Shown: positions 17,637-27,311, counted from the first letter of the stretch. The stretch: 64,000 bases of DNA from a bacterium SCSIO 12643 (GCA_024398135.1 CP073750.1:2108001-2172000), one strand, 5' to 3'. Program-made: numbers and translations. The notes: generated by a model not told the origin, from the sequence alone.

Positions 17637-18134
17637 CTATTTAATGATAAATCCAGGGGTTTCTACTTCGTTACTATAATGTCCTGCGTTATCCAGAATT
17701 CTAGATTTAAACATTACAGAATCATATCCTAATAAACTTAGATCTGGGTGTAATTTTTTTTCAATTTCTCCATCCAACATCGGATTGGCGTTGCTGTTAT
17801 TTAAATCCGGAATTTTGGAATCTAAACCCACATTATTCCCAAAGTCATGTTTAACCCATTGACCATTTACTACATGATATAGGTCTATCATAAAGTTATT
17901 GGTTTGTGTTTCGCCATTTTCGTCCACGATAGTAGCTGTTGGGGACATTCCAATATCACCATCACAATCCGTAAAATTGAAGGTGAGTAAGTAATTTATA
18001 GTGTCTGTGGTTGATGGCGTAAATTGTGCAAACGTCATCTTTGGAACGGGATCACTACAAGTCTTTTTTTCACACGAAGTAGTGATAAAGCCTGTTATCA
18101 ATGCGATAAGTGCTATTTTTGAAGCCGTTTTCAT
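17637..18134 (-). CDS. Lipoprotein with DCDGDIG motif
   Basis: 165 residues. A signal peptide ends in the lipobox TTSC (Cys about 21), followed by EKK. The mature protein has the acidic TDCDGDIGMSP motif found in a family of small Bacteroidota lipoproteins; it may bind calcium, by analogy with other DxDxDG loops. Function unknown. The -7 box at 18140-18147 ends only five bases before the ATG, so the mRNA may have no leader. The LuxE-like gene is divergent, starting about 47 bases away. Confidence 0.75.
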   Translation of the reverse strand: MKTASKIALIALITGFITTSCEKKTCSDPVPKMTFAQFTPSTTDTINYLLTFNFTDCDGDIGMSPTATIVDENGETQTNNFMIDLYHVVNGQWVKHDFGNNVGLDSKIPDLNNSNANPMLDGEIEKKLHPDLSLLGYDSVMFKSRILDNAGHYSNEVETPGFIIK

Positions 18135-18139
18135 ATATA

Positions 18140-18147
18140 CAAAAATA
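18140..18147 (-). promoter_or_regulatory. Promoter -7 box five bases from the lipoprotein ATG
   Basis: The minus strand reads TATTTTTG, an exact TAnnTTTG. Five bases separate it from the ATG at 18134, so transcription should begin at or next to the start codon. No good -33 is visible. Confidence 0.45.
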
Positions 18148-18181
18148 TGATTTTATTGATAGTCATATAAACGAAATAAAA

Positions 18182-19165
18182 TTGAAAAAGTATAGTCACG
18201 AAGCATTAAATGTAAGAAGCTCAGAAGATTTTAAGGCGCAGGCGCTACTGACTTTTCAATTTCAATATCAAAATGTACCAGTATACAAGCAGTTTGTAGA
18301 CTATCTTGGTGTAGACCCGAATGATGTTCAGGAGATAGAACGAATTCCTTTTTTGCCTATTACGATTTTTAAATCGCATCAGGTGATTGCTAGCGATTGT
18401 GAAGCAGAAACGATTTTTAAAAGTAGCGGAACAACTGGAATGGCCAGAAGTACGCACTATATTCATCGATTGGATGTCTATGAGCAATCTTTTATAAAAG
18501 GGTTTGAGGTTTTCTATGGAGACATTAAGGATTATACGATTTTGGCATTGTTACCTTCATACTTAAGTCAGGGAGAGTCTTCTTTGGTGTATATGTTTGA
18601 TCAATTGATTCAATTAAGTAATAATCCTGATAGTGGATTTTATTTAAATGACTACGACCAATTGGTTTCTAAACTGAGAGATTTAGAAGTTAAAGGTGAG
18701 AAAGTGATTTTACTCGGAGTTAGTTACGCGTTGTTAGATATCATAGAGCAATATGATTTAAAGTTAAATCATACGATTGTAATGGAGACAGGAGGGATGA
18801 AAGGACGGAGGAAAGAAATGGTCAAAGAAGAGTTACATCGGGTTTTGAAAGAAGGGTTTGGTGTAGATCAAATCCATTCGGAATATGGAATGACTGAATT
18901 GTTGTCACAAGCCTATTCGAAAGGAAATGGTGTATTTGAAACACCACCATGGATGAAGATAATGATTCGAGATGCAACCGATCCTTTAACCTGGGTAGAT
19001 GCTAATCAATCGGGTGGAATTAGCGTGATCGATTTGTCTAATTATTATTCTTGTTCTTTTATTGCTACCCAAGATTTAGGAAAAAACATCTCTGAAAGCC
19101 AGTTTGAAATCATAGGGAGATTTGATGATACGGATGTCAGGGGCTGTAATTTATTATTGGCGTAA
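18182..19165 (+). CDS. LuxE-like acyl-protein synthetase
   Basis: About 327 residues. The fold is that of the acyl-adenylate-forming LuxE family: IPFLPITIFKSH (about 55-66), the phosphate-binding FKSSGTTGMARSTHY (about 83-97), METGGMKGRR and HSEYGMTELLSQAY. LuxE activates fatty acids in bioluminescence operons; here there are no luxCDAB genes, so the substrate is unknown. No ATG is available: TTG at 18182 was chosen, while the open frame extends to a TTG at 18110, which would overlap the start of the divergent lipoprotein gene. The start is therefore uncertain. Confidence 0.8.
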   Translation: MKKYSHEALNVRSSEDFKAQALLTFQFQYQNVPVYKQFVDYLGVDPNDVQEIERIPFLPITIFKSHQVIASDCEAETIFKSSGTTGMARSTHYIHRLDVYEQSFIKGFEVFYGDIKDYTILALLPSYLSQGESSLVYMFDQLIQLSNNPDSGFYLNDYDQLVSKLRDLEVKGEKVILLGVSYALLDIIEQYDLKLNHTIVMETGGMKGRRKEMVKEELHRVLKEGFGVDQIHSEYGMTELLSQAYSKGNGVFETPPWMKIMIRDATDPLTWVDANQSGGISVIDLSNYYSCSFIATQDLGKNISESQFEIIGRFDDTDVRGCNLLLA

Positions 19166-19336
19166 ATTTTTTTTACATTTTTTAAGCAATTTTAAAGAGT
19201 AGTTTTTAACAGTTTAACCATTTGTTTTTTAGTTGTTTAGTTTGTTTTGGTTTAAACTTCAAACAAAAAACAACCGTTTGTCCTTATACCAAAAGAGAAA
19301 AAATGCGTGTATGCCTAAGAAATTTGCTTCTGGGGC

Positions 19337-19367
19337 TTTACAAGAGTGTAAAAACGTAGTACATTTG
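19337..19367 (+). promoter_or_regulatory. Promoter of the primary sigma factor gene
   Basis: TACATTTG (19360-19367) matches the -7 consensus; TTTA (19337-19340) is at the right 19-base distance as an imperfect -33. It leaves a leader of about 100 bases before the ATG at 19470. The rest of the 304-base gap 19166-19469 is AT-rich and shows no gene. Confidence 0.55.
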
Positions 19368-19469
19368 CGGCCCCATTTGTAGAATGGATTTTGTGAAATT
19401 AAAAATTTTGTTGTATTATCACATTCTGTTTCAGAATGAGACAATAGTAAACATACCTGATTATAAAAT

Positions 19470-20330
19470 ATGCGTCAATTAAAAATTACCAAACAGCTCA
19501 CCAATAGAGATTCAAAATCAATCGATAAATATTTGAGTGATGTCTCTAAAGAGGGTATGGTAACTCCGGAAGAGGAGGTATCATTAGCTGTAAGAATTAA
19601 ACAAGGAGATAAAGTAGCTTTAAATAAATTGGTGAATGCCAATTTAAGATTCGTTATTTCTGTTGCAAAACAATATCAAGGTCATGGATTAACATTGGAA
19701 GACTTGATTGCAGAGGGAAATATTGGTCTGATTACAGCAGCAAAGAGATTCGATGAAACTAAAGGTTTTAAATTTATTTCTTATGCGGTATGGTGGATTC
19801 GTCAAAGCATTATGCAGGCGATCGCTGAGAATTCAAGAGTTGTAAGATTACCATTAAATAAAGTGAGTGCGATTCAAAAAATTGCACATGCATTCTCGAA
19901 ATTAGAGCAAGAGCACGAAAGAGCTCCTTCAAATCAAGAAATTTCGGAATTATTGGAAACTTCATCTGATAGTGTTGCCGATCTATTTACATATTCTCAA
20001 AAACAGGTATCGGTGGATGCTCCTTTAATTGATGGGGAAGAAAACAGTTTATTGAATGTTTTAAGTAATGGGCAATCTGAAAACCCAATGAGTGGTTTGA
20101 TGAGAGAATCTTTATGTAGAGATATCGAAAGAGTATTGGTTTCATTGAAAGCCAGAGAGGCGGATGTTGTACGTTTATCTTTTGGATTAAATGGAAAAGC
20201 GCCAATGACATTAGAAGAGATTGCGAATCAATTGGGATTAACCAGAGAGCGTATTCGTCAGATTCGTGAAAAAGCTTTAAGAAGTTTACGTAAGAAAGCA
20301 AATTCAAATTTGCTGAAACATTATTTATAA
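19470..20330 (+). CDS. rpoD: Primary RNA polymerase sigma factor RpoD/SigA
   Basis: 286 residues, the usual short form of Bacteroidota, lacking region 1.1. Region 1.2 begins at once; region 2 has NLRFVISVAKQYQGHGLTLEDLIAEGNIGLITAAKRFDE and the promoter-melting KFISYAVWWIRQSIMQAI (about 100-125). Region 3 follows, and region 4 ends with TLEEIANQLGLTRERIRQIREKALRSLRK (about 245-275), the -33 binding helix-turn-helix. It recruits RNA polymerase to the TAnnTTTG promoters seen throughout the window. It has its own promoter and terminator (20352-20381). Confidence 0.96.
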   Translation: MRQLKITKQLTNRDSKSIDKYLSDVSKEGMVTPEEEVSLAVRIKQGDKVALNKLVNANLRFVISVAKQYQGHGLTLEDLIAEGNIGLITAAKRFDETKGFKFISYAVWWIRQSIMQAIAENSRVVRLPLNKVSAIQKIAHAFSKLEQEHERAPSNQEISELLETSSDSVADLFTYSQKQVSVDAPLIDGEENSLLNVLSNGQSENPMSGLMRESLCRDIERVLVSLKAREADVVRLSFGLNGKAPMTLEEIANQLGLTRERIRQIREKALRSLRKKANSNLLKHYL

Positions 20331-20351
20331 GAATAAGTCTATTCAAAGTAA

Positions 20352-20381
20352 AAAGTGCTCCAAACGGAGCACTTTTTTTTT
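20352..20381 (+). terminator. Rho-independent terminator of rpoD
   Basis: AAAGTGCTCC (20352-20361) and GGAGCACTTT (20366-20375) form a perfect 10-base stem with a four-base loop, followed by a T-run to 20381. It lies 21 bases after the rpoD stop. Confidence 0.9.
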
Positions 20382-20510
20382 GACCTATTTTATTGTTTCT
20401 CAAATTAAATGAAACATTGAAGTGAAAATATTTTGAATTGGTGCAACAGATAGAAATAAGAACAAGTCTGTTAAATTGTAAACTGAGAATAGGACAATTA
20501 GTTTAAGATC

Positions 20511-20545
20511 AAAAGGAAGGATATTTTAAATTTATCCTTCCTTTT
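20511..20545. repeat. Perfect 13-base inverted repeat ahead of the ECF sigma gene
   Basis: AAAAGGAAGGATA (20511-20523) and TATCCTTCCTTTT (20533-20545) are perfect inverted arms around a nine-base AT loop. The loop region contains TAAATTTA (20527-20534), one mismatch from the -7 consensus. It ends 12 bases before the TTG start at 20558. It may be an operator, an attenuator-type hairpin or a hairpin that controls translation. Confidence 0.55.
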
Positions 20546-20557
20546 AAAAACAAAACA

Positions 20558-21109
20558 TTGGCAACAACATACTATCACATACATAACGACCTGGCGGTTC
20601 GTGCTGGAAAAGGAGATCAAGGCGCTCAGTTCGAATTGTATGAGTTGTATTATAAAGCCATGTTTAATACTGCTATCCGAATTGTAAAGGATGGTATGAT
20701 TGCTGAAGAACTCATGCAGGATGGGTTTATGACTGCATTTACGAAGATGGATAAATGGCATCAGAAATCAAGTTTTGGCGCCTGGTTAAAAAGAGTGGTC
20801 ATTAACGAATGCCTGGATTATTTGGCGAAGAAAAAGTTGGATACAGTAAGTATGGAGGAAATGCAAATTTCCGATACTGAAGAGGAAATATTGGATGAGC
20901 CGGATTATGATGTGGCTGAAATCAAAAAGGCGATGTCGCATTTACCAGATGGATATCGAGCGATTTTAAGTCTCTATTTATTTGAAGGTTATGATCATGA
21001 GGAGATTAGTGAAATAATGAAAATCACAAGTTCTACATCAAGGTCACAATATCTAAGAGCAAAAAAGAAATTAATAGAATTGATTAATAAGAAAGAATAT
21101 GTCGGATAG
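20558..21109 (+). CDS. ECF-type RNA polymerase sigma factor
   Basis: 183 residues. Region 2 is at about 25-90 (ELYELYYKAMFNTAIRIV, EELMQDGFMTAFTKMDKW) and region 4 at about 125-180 (LPDGYRAILSLYLFEGYDHEEISEIM, then the helix-turn-helix TSSTSRSQYLRAKKKL). No region 3, as expected for an ECF factor. The only reasonable start is the TTG at 20558. It overlaps the next gene by 11 bases, and that gene overlaps a third, so the three form a tight operon: sigma factor, membrane coiled-coil protein (candidate anti-sigma), DUF4097 protein. A long palindrome lies just upstream. Confidence 0.9.
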   Translation: MATTYYHIHNDLAVRAGKGDQGAQFELYELYYKAMFNTAIRIVKDGMIAEELMQDGFMTAFTKMDKWHQKSSFGAWLKRVVINECLDYLAKKKLDTVSMEEMQISDTEEEILDEPDYDVAEIKKAMSHLPDGYRAILSLYLFEGYDHEEISEIMKITSSTSRSQYLRAKKKLIELINKKEYVG

Positions 21110-21665
21110 ATTAAAGAAATATATTCAAGATCAGGAGGAGCATTTTGATGCGCTTCCAAGATCAGGGCATTTTGAGAGATTCAAACAAAAGCAACAACAG
21201 CAGGAAGTAAAAAAATCACAAACGAAAATGTGGTTTGTTTTGGGTAGAGTTGCTGCAGTATTTATTCTGGTTTTTGGAGTAGGGTGGCTATTCTTTAATC
21301 TGGGAAAAATGCAAGGATCAAATCAATTGGCACAAGTAGAAGATGCAGTGATGCCTTTCTCAGATGAGTTGTCTGAGGCGGAAGTGTTTTTTACAGAGCA
21401 GGTCAATCTAAAAAAAGCAGAGGTTTTGGCATATTCATCTTCTAACAATGAAGCGACCAAGCAGATTATGTTGGAGTTGGAGAAGTTGGAACTGCAATAC
21501 ATTGACTTAAAAGAAGAATTAGAAGTAAATAGAGATAATGCGCAAATTATTAATGCGATGATCGAAAATTATCGCATGCGCTTATCAGTTTTAGAAAGAC
21601 TATTAGAACAATTAAAAAGATCAAATACAATTAAACAAAAACACCATGAAGAAATTCAAGCTTAA
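21099..21665 (+). CDS. Single-span membrane protein, candidate anti-sigma factor
   Basis: 188 residues. The N-terminal 40 residues are cytoplasmic, polar and Gln-rich; a membrane segment lies at about 45-67 (WFVLGRVAAVFILVFGVGWLFF). The rest is predicted outside, with a long charged helix at about 110-175 of coiled-coil type. This layout, and its place directly after an ECF sigma gene with 11 bases of overlap, fits an anti-sigma factor, but the zinc-type HxxxCxxC motif is absent. The role is inferred from context only. The 3' end overlaps the next gene by 20 bases. Confidence 0.65.
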   Translation: MSDRLKKYIQDQEEHFDALPRSGHFERFKQKQQQQEVKKSQTKMWFVLGRVAAVFILVFGVGWLFFNLGKMQGSNQLAQVEDAVMPFSDELSEAEVFFTEQVNLKKAEVLAYSSSNNEATKQIMLELEKLELQYIDLKEELEVNRDNAQIINAMIENYRMRLSVLERLLEQLKRSNTIKQKHHEEIQA

Positions 21666-22692
21666 ATCGATCGCAGCCTTACTAAGTGTCCTATTCTTTG
21701 GTTTGCAGGTTTTTGCTGGAGGCCTGGAAGAGTTTAAAAAAGAATACCACGAAACGTTTGATGTCAATAAAGATGTGATACTAACGGTTTCTAACAAATT
21801 TGGATTTGTGAAGATCGTTACGAGTGAAACCGATCAAATCAACATAGATGTTAAAGTAACCGTTGAAGCGAAAAACGCTGAGAAGGCAAAGAAGTTATTG
21901 GATGAAATTCAAATTGAAATCACAGGAAATAAAGAAAATGTATCCGCAATAACCAAATTGGCTAAAGGCTCAAAATTTAAAGAGTTATCGATTGATTATA
22001 CGATTACCATGCCCGTCTCCGGAAATGTGGATATCACCAATAAATTTGGTAGTTTCTATTTGAATGAGCTAAACGGAAATTCGAAAATATATGTAGGGTA
22101 TGGTTCTTTGGATATTGGAAGTTTGAACAGTCAGAATAATGATGTGACCGTGAAGTTTGGAAGTGGAAAAGTAAAATATGCACAATATTTAAACTACGTT
22201 TCCAGATATTCTTCTGTACATATTAATCGAGCAAAACTGCTGAATTTAGATACCCAATATGGAGATGCGCGTGTGGGTGAAGTAGGAAGAATGGATTTAA
22301 AAAATGCCTATGGTGATGTAAACTTGGGCACCATTGTGGAACTAAAAGCAGATGTGCAATTTGGTGACCTGGATGTTGAAGGAATCATTAGTCTTCTGGA
22401 AATAGAGTCGCAATATGGTGATGTAGATATAGATTTTATATCTAAAGATTTTACAGAAGTTATCGTTCACTCGGCCTTTGGTGATGTTGGATTGGCATTT
22501 CAAAGTGGAAGTAACTTTGAGTTACAGGGTAAAGCGAGTTTTGGAGAAATCAATATCCCCGGTGGTACCTTATCTAGTGTAGATGGAAGTGGTAATGCCG
22601 ATACATATAACGGTAAGCTATTTGAAGGAACTTCACCATCTAAGGTGACTGCAAAAATGAGCTACGGAGATTTAGATATCTCTATCCATTAA
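21646..22692 (+). CDS. Secreted DUF4097-type beta-helix protein
   Basis: 348 residues, signal peptide to about 24 (ending VFAG). The mature part carries repeated short motifs of the form YGDV/FGDL (VSNKFGFVKI, ITNKFGSFYL, VGYGSLDI, VKFGSGKV, TQYGDARV, NAYGDVNL, VQFGDLDV, SQYGDVDI, SAFGDVGL, MSYGDLDI), about ten to eleven in total, each one rung of a predicted beta-solenoid. This is the DUF4097 adhesin-like fold. Its position as last gene of an ECF sigma operon suggests a cell-envelope role under that sigma factor; ligand unknown. Confidence 0.75.
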   Translation: MKKFKLKSIAALLSVLFFGLQVFAGGLEEFKKEYHETFDVNKDVILTVSNKFGFVKIVTSETDQINIDVKVTVEAKNAEKAKKLLDEIQIEITGNKENVSAITKLAKGSKFKELSIDYTITMPVSGNVDITNKFGSFYLNELNGNSKIYVGYGSLDIGSLNSQNNDVTVKFGSGKVKYAQYLNYVSRYSSVHINRAKLLNLDTQYGDARVGEVGRMDLKNAYGDVNLGTIVELKADVQFGDLDVEGIISLLEIESQYGDVDIDFISKDFTEVIVHSAFGDVGLAFQSGSNFELQGKASFGEINIPGGTLSSVDGSGNADTYNGKLFEGTSPSKVTAKMSYGDLDISIH

Positions 22693-22702
22693 AAAGGGAA
22701 AA

Positions 22703-23722
22703 TTATTTCACTTTATATAACCAGGCGGATGCATTAGCATTCGCTTTTACTTTTTTAAGAGCTAATCTAGCATCTCTAGAAGAAGTATAACCACCATATG
22801 AAACTAAATATAAGCCATTTTTATAGTCTAGCATTTCAGCTTCGTAACCTTGGCTAACAAGTTTATCCATAAGTCGGGATGCATTAGACTTTTCACTAAA
22901 ACAACCACCGACAATTTGATAACGTTTCTTCTCAATCTTTTTTGGGGCTTCGGCAATCACAACATTGGTTGTTTCCGGAACAGCAAACTTGAGATTAGAA
23001 GTATTCAAATCTTCCAGTAATAAATCTTTAGCATCAAGATCGAGTTCCAATAAATGACCAATTCTTGGTGTATACTCTTCGCAAGGAGTAGGTTTAAAAG
23101 GATTCAGATTTGAAAACTGAAAGTTCTTATCTTTATTTAAAACACCAGACTTAGTTGGGATCCATACCAGATAAGCCAAAAATGGAAGGACTGCCAATCC
23201 CCATCCTACTTTGCTCCAGGTTCCGGTTTTACGGATATACTGAATTTCCGGAGTAGCAGTTTTTGGTGAGAGGACATTCTCTTTTCCAAAATATGGTTGA
23301 GAATGAAGTGGGGTTATATGAAAAGTTTCTAAACCAAAACTCATCATACTGTCCATCTGATCCGGTTCAAATTTCAATAAGTTTTCCGAAGTTCTGTAGA
23401 AAGTGCCAATTCCAGGAAGCTCAAACAAGTTTTGTTTTTGTAATTCTGATTTGGCTTGATATACAAATGCTTTAAGATATTCTAAAGCGTCTTCGTATGA
23501 AACACCTTGATTTTCTGCAAAAGCATGTGCCAATAGGCCGTCATTACTTTTAACATTTTTGTTGAAACTCACGGTTCTACCCGGAGGAGTCAACTTGTTT
23601 TTGGACATATCTATTTGAGCACTTGAAGGATTAACAATAAAAGCACCAAATTCAGGTATAGTCACACATTCATTGAATTGCAACAAGTCTGAAATAACTA
23701 AAGATATGTTAGAAACGTTCAC
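22703..23722 (-). CDS. Tandem HU (CCDC81-like) and SPOR-domain membrane protein
   Basis: About 339 residues from a GTG at 23722. Two CCDC81-like HU domains come first: ISDLLQFNECVTIPEFGAFIV with the NKNVKSNDGLLAHA segment, then a second around FELPGIGTFYR. A membrane segment follows (about 168-184, GWGLAVLPFLAYLVW) and a C-terminal SPOR domain (about 265-339, beginning KKRYQIVGGCF), which binds denuded peptidoglycan at division sites. Such proteins are typical of Bacteroidota and could link DNA or a partner to the septum. The -7 box lies four bases before the GTG. The long in-frame extension to 23800 has no homologous start and lies upstream of the promoter. Confidence 0.85.
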   Translation of the reverse strand: MNVSNISLVISDLLQFNECVTIPEFGAFIVNPSSAQIDMSKNKLTPPGRTVSFNKNVKSNDGLLAHAFAENQGVSYEDALEYLKAFVYQAKSELQKQNLFELPGIGTFYRTSENLLKFEPDQMDSMMSFGLETFHITPLHSQPYFGKENVLSPKTATPEIQYIRKTGTWSKVGWGLAVLPFLAYLVWIPTKSGVLNKDKNFQFSNLNPFKPTPCEEYTPRIGHLLELDLDAKDLLLEDLNTSNLKFAVPETTNVVIAEAPKKIEKKRYQIVGGCFSEKSNASRLMDKLVSQGYEAEMLDYKNGLYLVSYGGYTSSRDARLALKKVKANANASAWLYKVK

Positions 23723-23726
23723 AAAA

Positions 23727-23756
23727 CGAAAGTAACATTTTTTGGATATTGTCCAA
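23727..23756 (-). promoter_or_regulatory. Promoter of the HU/SPOR gene, abutting its start codon
   Basis: On the minus strand TTG (23756-23754), 19 bases, then TACTTTCG (23734-23727), one base from the TAnnTTTG consensus. Only four bases separate the box from the GTG at 23722, so a leaderless mRNA is predicted. Confidence 0.6.
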
Positions 23757-23785
23757 CCACAATACAGATGTTGAAATGATAATTT

Positions 23786-23793
23786 TAAATTTG
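23786..23793 (+). promoter_or_regulatory. Promoter -7 box for the DUF1571 gene
   Basis: TAAATTTG matches TAnnTTTG and ends 24 bases before the ATG at 23818. It excludes upstream in-frame starts at 23749 and 23776. Confidence 0.5.
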
Positions 23794-23817
23794 AACGCAC
23801 TTAAAAGCAAGTTGAAA

Positions 23818-24684
23818 ATGATCCGAACAAAACGATTTGTTATTCTTAATATGCTATTGATCAGTATTACGATGAATGTCTGGGGACAATCAAACATGTC
23901 TCAGGATTGTCAAAAGGTGCTGCAGAAAATGTTTGATTCTGTTTATGCTTTAAAGTATACACAGTTTGAAATGTTGGCTAAGGAAAGAATAGAGGGCGAA
24001 ATGAAAAAGAGTCATTCTTTGGGAATCATTCAATATCAACCCAGAAAGATTTTTTTAAGAGGATTTGATGAAGAAAACGCTTTATTAAATGAAATACTAT
24101 TTATTCAGGGGCAAAACAGCAATAAGGCTTTGATATCCCCCAATGGATTTCCATACATCAATTTAAATCTGGATCCTTTGGGAAGTACCATGAGAAACAA
24201 TCATCATCTAACTATATTGGAAGCAGGAGGAAGATATCTGGTGGATATGCTGAGGTTGGGAATTCATGATTACCTGAGTAAAGAGGATCAAATAAAAGAT
24301 CGATTCAAAGTATACTTTGAGAATAAGGGAGAAATAAAAGTGGTTTTGGATAATCGGGATTACGGGATTATTGAACATGAGGTAATCAAAGAACAGACCG
24401 TACGTGAATTTTGTTTTACCAGAGGTATTCCTGAATATAAATTAACAGAGTTGAACGATGTAGATATTTCAGATCGGCTCGAAGTAGGACAGAAGTTGAG
24501 AATCCCCAATATGTATGCTAAGAAATTTGAATTAATTATTCGAGAATTGGATTATGTCCCGTTGCAAGTTCGTATATTTGATGATCTGGGATTGTTTGCC
24601 GAATACGAATATCTTGAATTTAACACCAATCCCCAGATTAATGAATTAACCTTTAGCAGTGATAACCCTGCATATACATTTTGA
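23818..24684 (+). CDS. Secreted DUF1571-family protein
   Basis: 288 residues from the ATG at 23818, chosen because the promoter box at 23786-23793 lies upstream of it. A signal peptide of about 24 residues ends NVWGQ. The DUF1571 region covers most of the protein: LKYTQFEMLAKERIEGEMKKSHS, QPRKIFLRG, GFPYINLNLDPLGSTMRNNHHLTI. Near residue 235 the text DISDRLEVGQKLRIPN resembles the end of a LysM unit. The C-terminus returns to beta strands (PLQVRIFDDLGLFAEYEY). Periplasmic; function of the family unknown. dprA follows five bases later. Confidence 0.72.
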   Translation: MIRTKRFVILNMLLISITMNVWGQSNMSQDCQKVLQKMFDSVYALKYTQFEMLAKERIEGEMKKSHSLGIIQYQPRKIFLRGFDEENALLNEILFIQGQNSNKALISPNGFPYINLNLDPLGSTMRNNHHLTILEAGGRYLVDMLRLGIHDYLSKEDQIKDRFKVYFENKGEIKVVLDNRDYGIIEHEVIKEQTVREFCFTRGIPEYKLTELNDVDISDRLEVGQKLRIPNMYAKKFELIIRELDYVPLQVRIFDDLGLFAEYEYLEFNTNPQINELTFSSDNPAYTF

Positions 24685-24689
24685 TGTAA

Positions 24690-25784
24690 TTGAACATAGA
24701 CATAAAATACGTACTAGCCCTTATTCAACTTAAAGGAATTGGTGATGCGACTGCCCGAAAGTTAATGGAATATTATGGTTCCGCTGAAAGTGTATTCGAT
24801 CAAATAAGTCGACCGTTTGAGCGTGTAAAATGGTCCGAAAAATTAATTGAGGCATTTCAATTGGAACCGGATTGGGAATCTATTGAAGAAGAATTAAACT
24901 TTTTATCCAGAAGTGGTGTAGAAGCACTGAGTATTTTGGATGAAGCTTATCCCAGAAGATTGAGGTTTTGCAGTGATGCACCAGTTCTTATTTATGTAAA
25001 AGGAACAGTGGACTTAAATCACCCTAAAATATTAGCTATTGTAGGCACAAGAAGAGCTACTTCACAAGGAAAAGAGATCACCAGAAAAATCGTGGAAGGA
25101 TTGGCAGATCAGAATGTTTTGATCATAAGTGGACTCGCTTTCGGAATCGATATTGTGGCGCACCAGGCCGCATTACAAAACAATATGCCAACTATTGGCG
25201 TGGTAGCCCATGGTTTGGATAGAATCTACCCTATGGAACATATTGGTGTAGCTCATGAAATGGAGAAAAATGGTGGGATGCTAACTGAATTTAGAAAAGG
25301 TGTAAAACCTGATCGTGAGAATTTTCCCAAAAGGAATAGGATTGTGGCGGGAATGGCAGATGCAGTTTTGGTGATTGAATCTCAAAAGAAAGGAGGTTCT
25401 ATGATTACTGCTGATTTGGGATTTGGTTATGGGCGAGATGTTTTTGCGATCCCAGGAAGACCAAATGACCAGCAAAGCGAAGGATGTAATTATCTGATAC
25501 GAAATAATAAAGCAGCTTTGATAGAATCAGCTCAAGACATCAAATATGCCATGAATTGGGAAGATGAGGTAAAACCAAAATCAATTCAGAAGCAGTTATT
25601 TGTGGAGTTAACCCCTGAAGAAGAGAACTTAATGGGCATATTGAAAGATCAAAAAAAGATCGGATTAAATGAATTGTGTTTATCCGCAGGTATCCCTGTG
25701 AGTCAGGCTTCCATGTCCATTTTGACTATGGAATTGAACGGATTGATCAGGACGCTTCCGGGTAAAATTATTGAGCTGGTATAG
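24690..25784 (+). CDS. dprA: DNA-processing protein DprA
   Basis: 364 residues starting at TTG (24690), five bases after the DUF1571 stop; no ATG fits. An N-terminal helix-hairpin-helix (KGIGDATARKLMEYYG) leads into the Rossmann-type DprA core with IVGTRRATSQGKE, IISGLAFGIDIVAHQAAL, FPKRNRIVAGMADAVLVIES and KGGSMITADLGFGYGRDVFAIPG. A C-terminal winged helix ends the protein (about 305-364). DprA loads RecA on incoming single-stranded DNA during natural transformation. All core motifs are present, so it should be functional. Likely cotranscribed with the upstream gene. Confidence 0.93.
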   Translation: MNIDIKYVLALIQLKGIGDATARKLMEYYGSAESVFDQISRPFERVKWSEKLIEAFQLEPDWESIEEELNFLSRSGVEALSILDEAYPRRLRFCSDAPVLIYVKGTVDLNHPKILAIVGTRRATSQGKEITRKIVEGLADQNVLIISGLAFGIDIVAHQAALQNNMPTIGVVAHGLDRIYPMEHIGVAHEMEKNGGMLTEFRKGVKPDRENFPKRNRIVAGMADAVLVIESQKKGGSMITADLGFGYGRDVFAIPGRPNDQQSEGCNYLIRNNKAALIESAQDIKYAMNWEDEVKPKSIQKQLFVELTPEEENLMGILKDQKKIGLNELCLSAGIPVSQASMSILTMELNGLIRTLPGKIIELV

Positions 25785-25890
25785 TATGAATTCATCTGTA
25801 ATTAAGCAACACAATTTAAGCGCTTAAAACCAAGATTTTTATCATAAAAATTTATCCTCAAAATTGAAAAAAATATGAATTTAAAATGAT

Positions 25891-25898
25891 TAATTTTG
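25891..25898 (+). promoter_or_regulatory. Promoter -7 box for gdhA
   Basis: TAATTTTG matches TAnnTTTG exactly, 26 bases before the ATG at 25925. The nearest TTG (25864-25866) is 24 bases upstream, longer than usual. Confidence 0.5.
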
Positions 25899-25906
25899 CG
25901 CACTAA

Positions 25907-27286
<1,380 letters not shown>

Positions 27287-27311
27287 CTCTTAAGGCATAT
27301 AATATATTAAG

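Noticed and set aside
19166-19469. Possible RNA gene or tRNA in the gap before rpoD
   Set aside because: No cloverleaf or other recognisable fold; only AT-rich sequence and a promoter.
19987-20403. Minus-strand open frame of 138 residues across the end of rpoD
   Set aside because: It overlaps the conserved regions of rpoD and its terminator; only a shadow.
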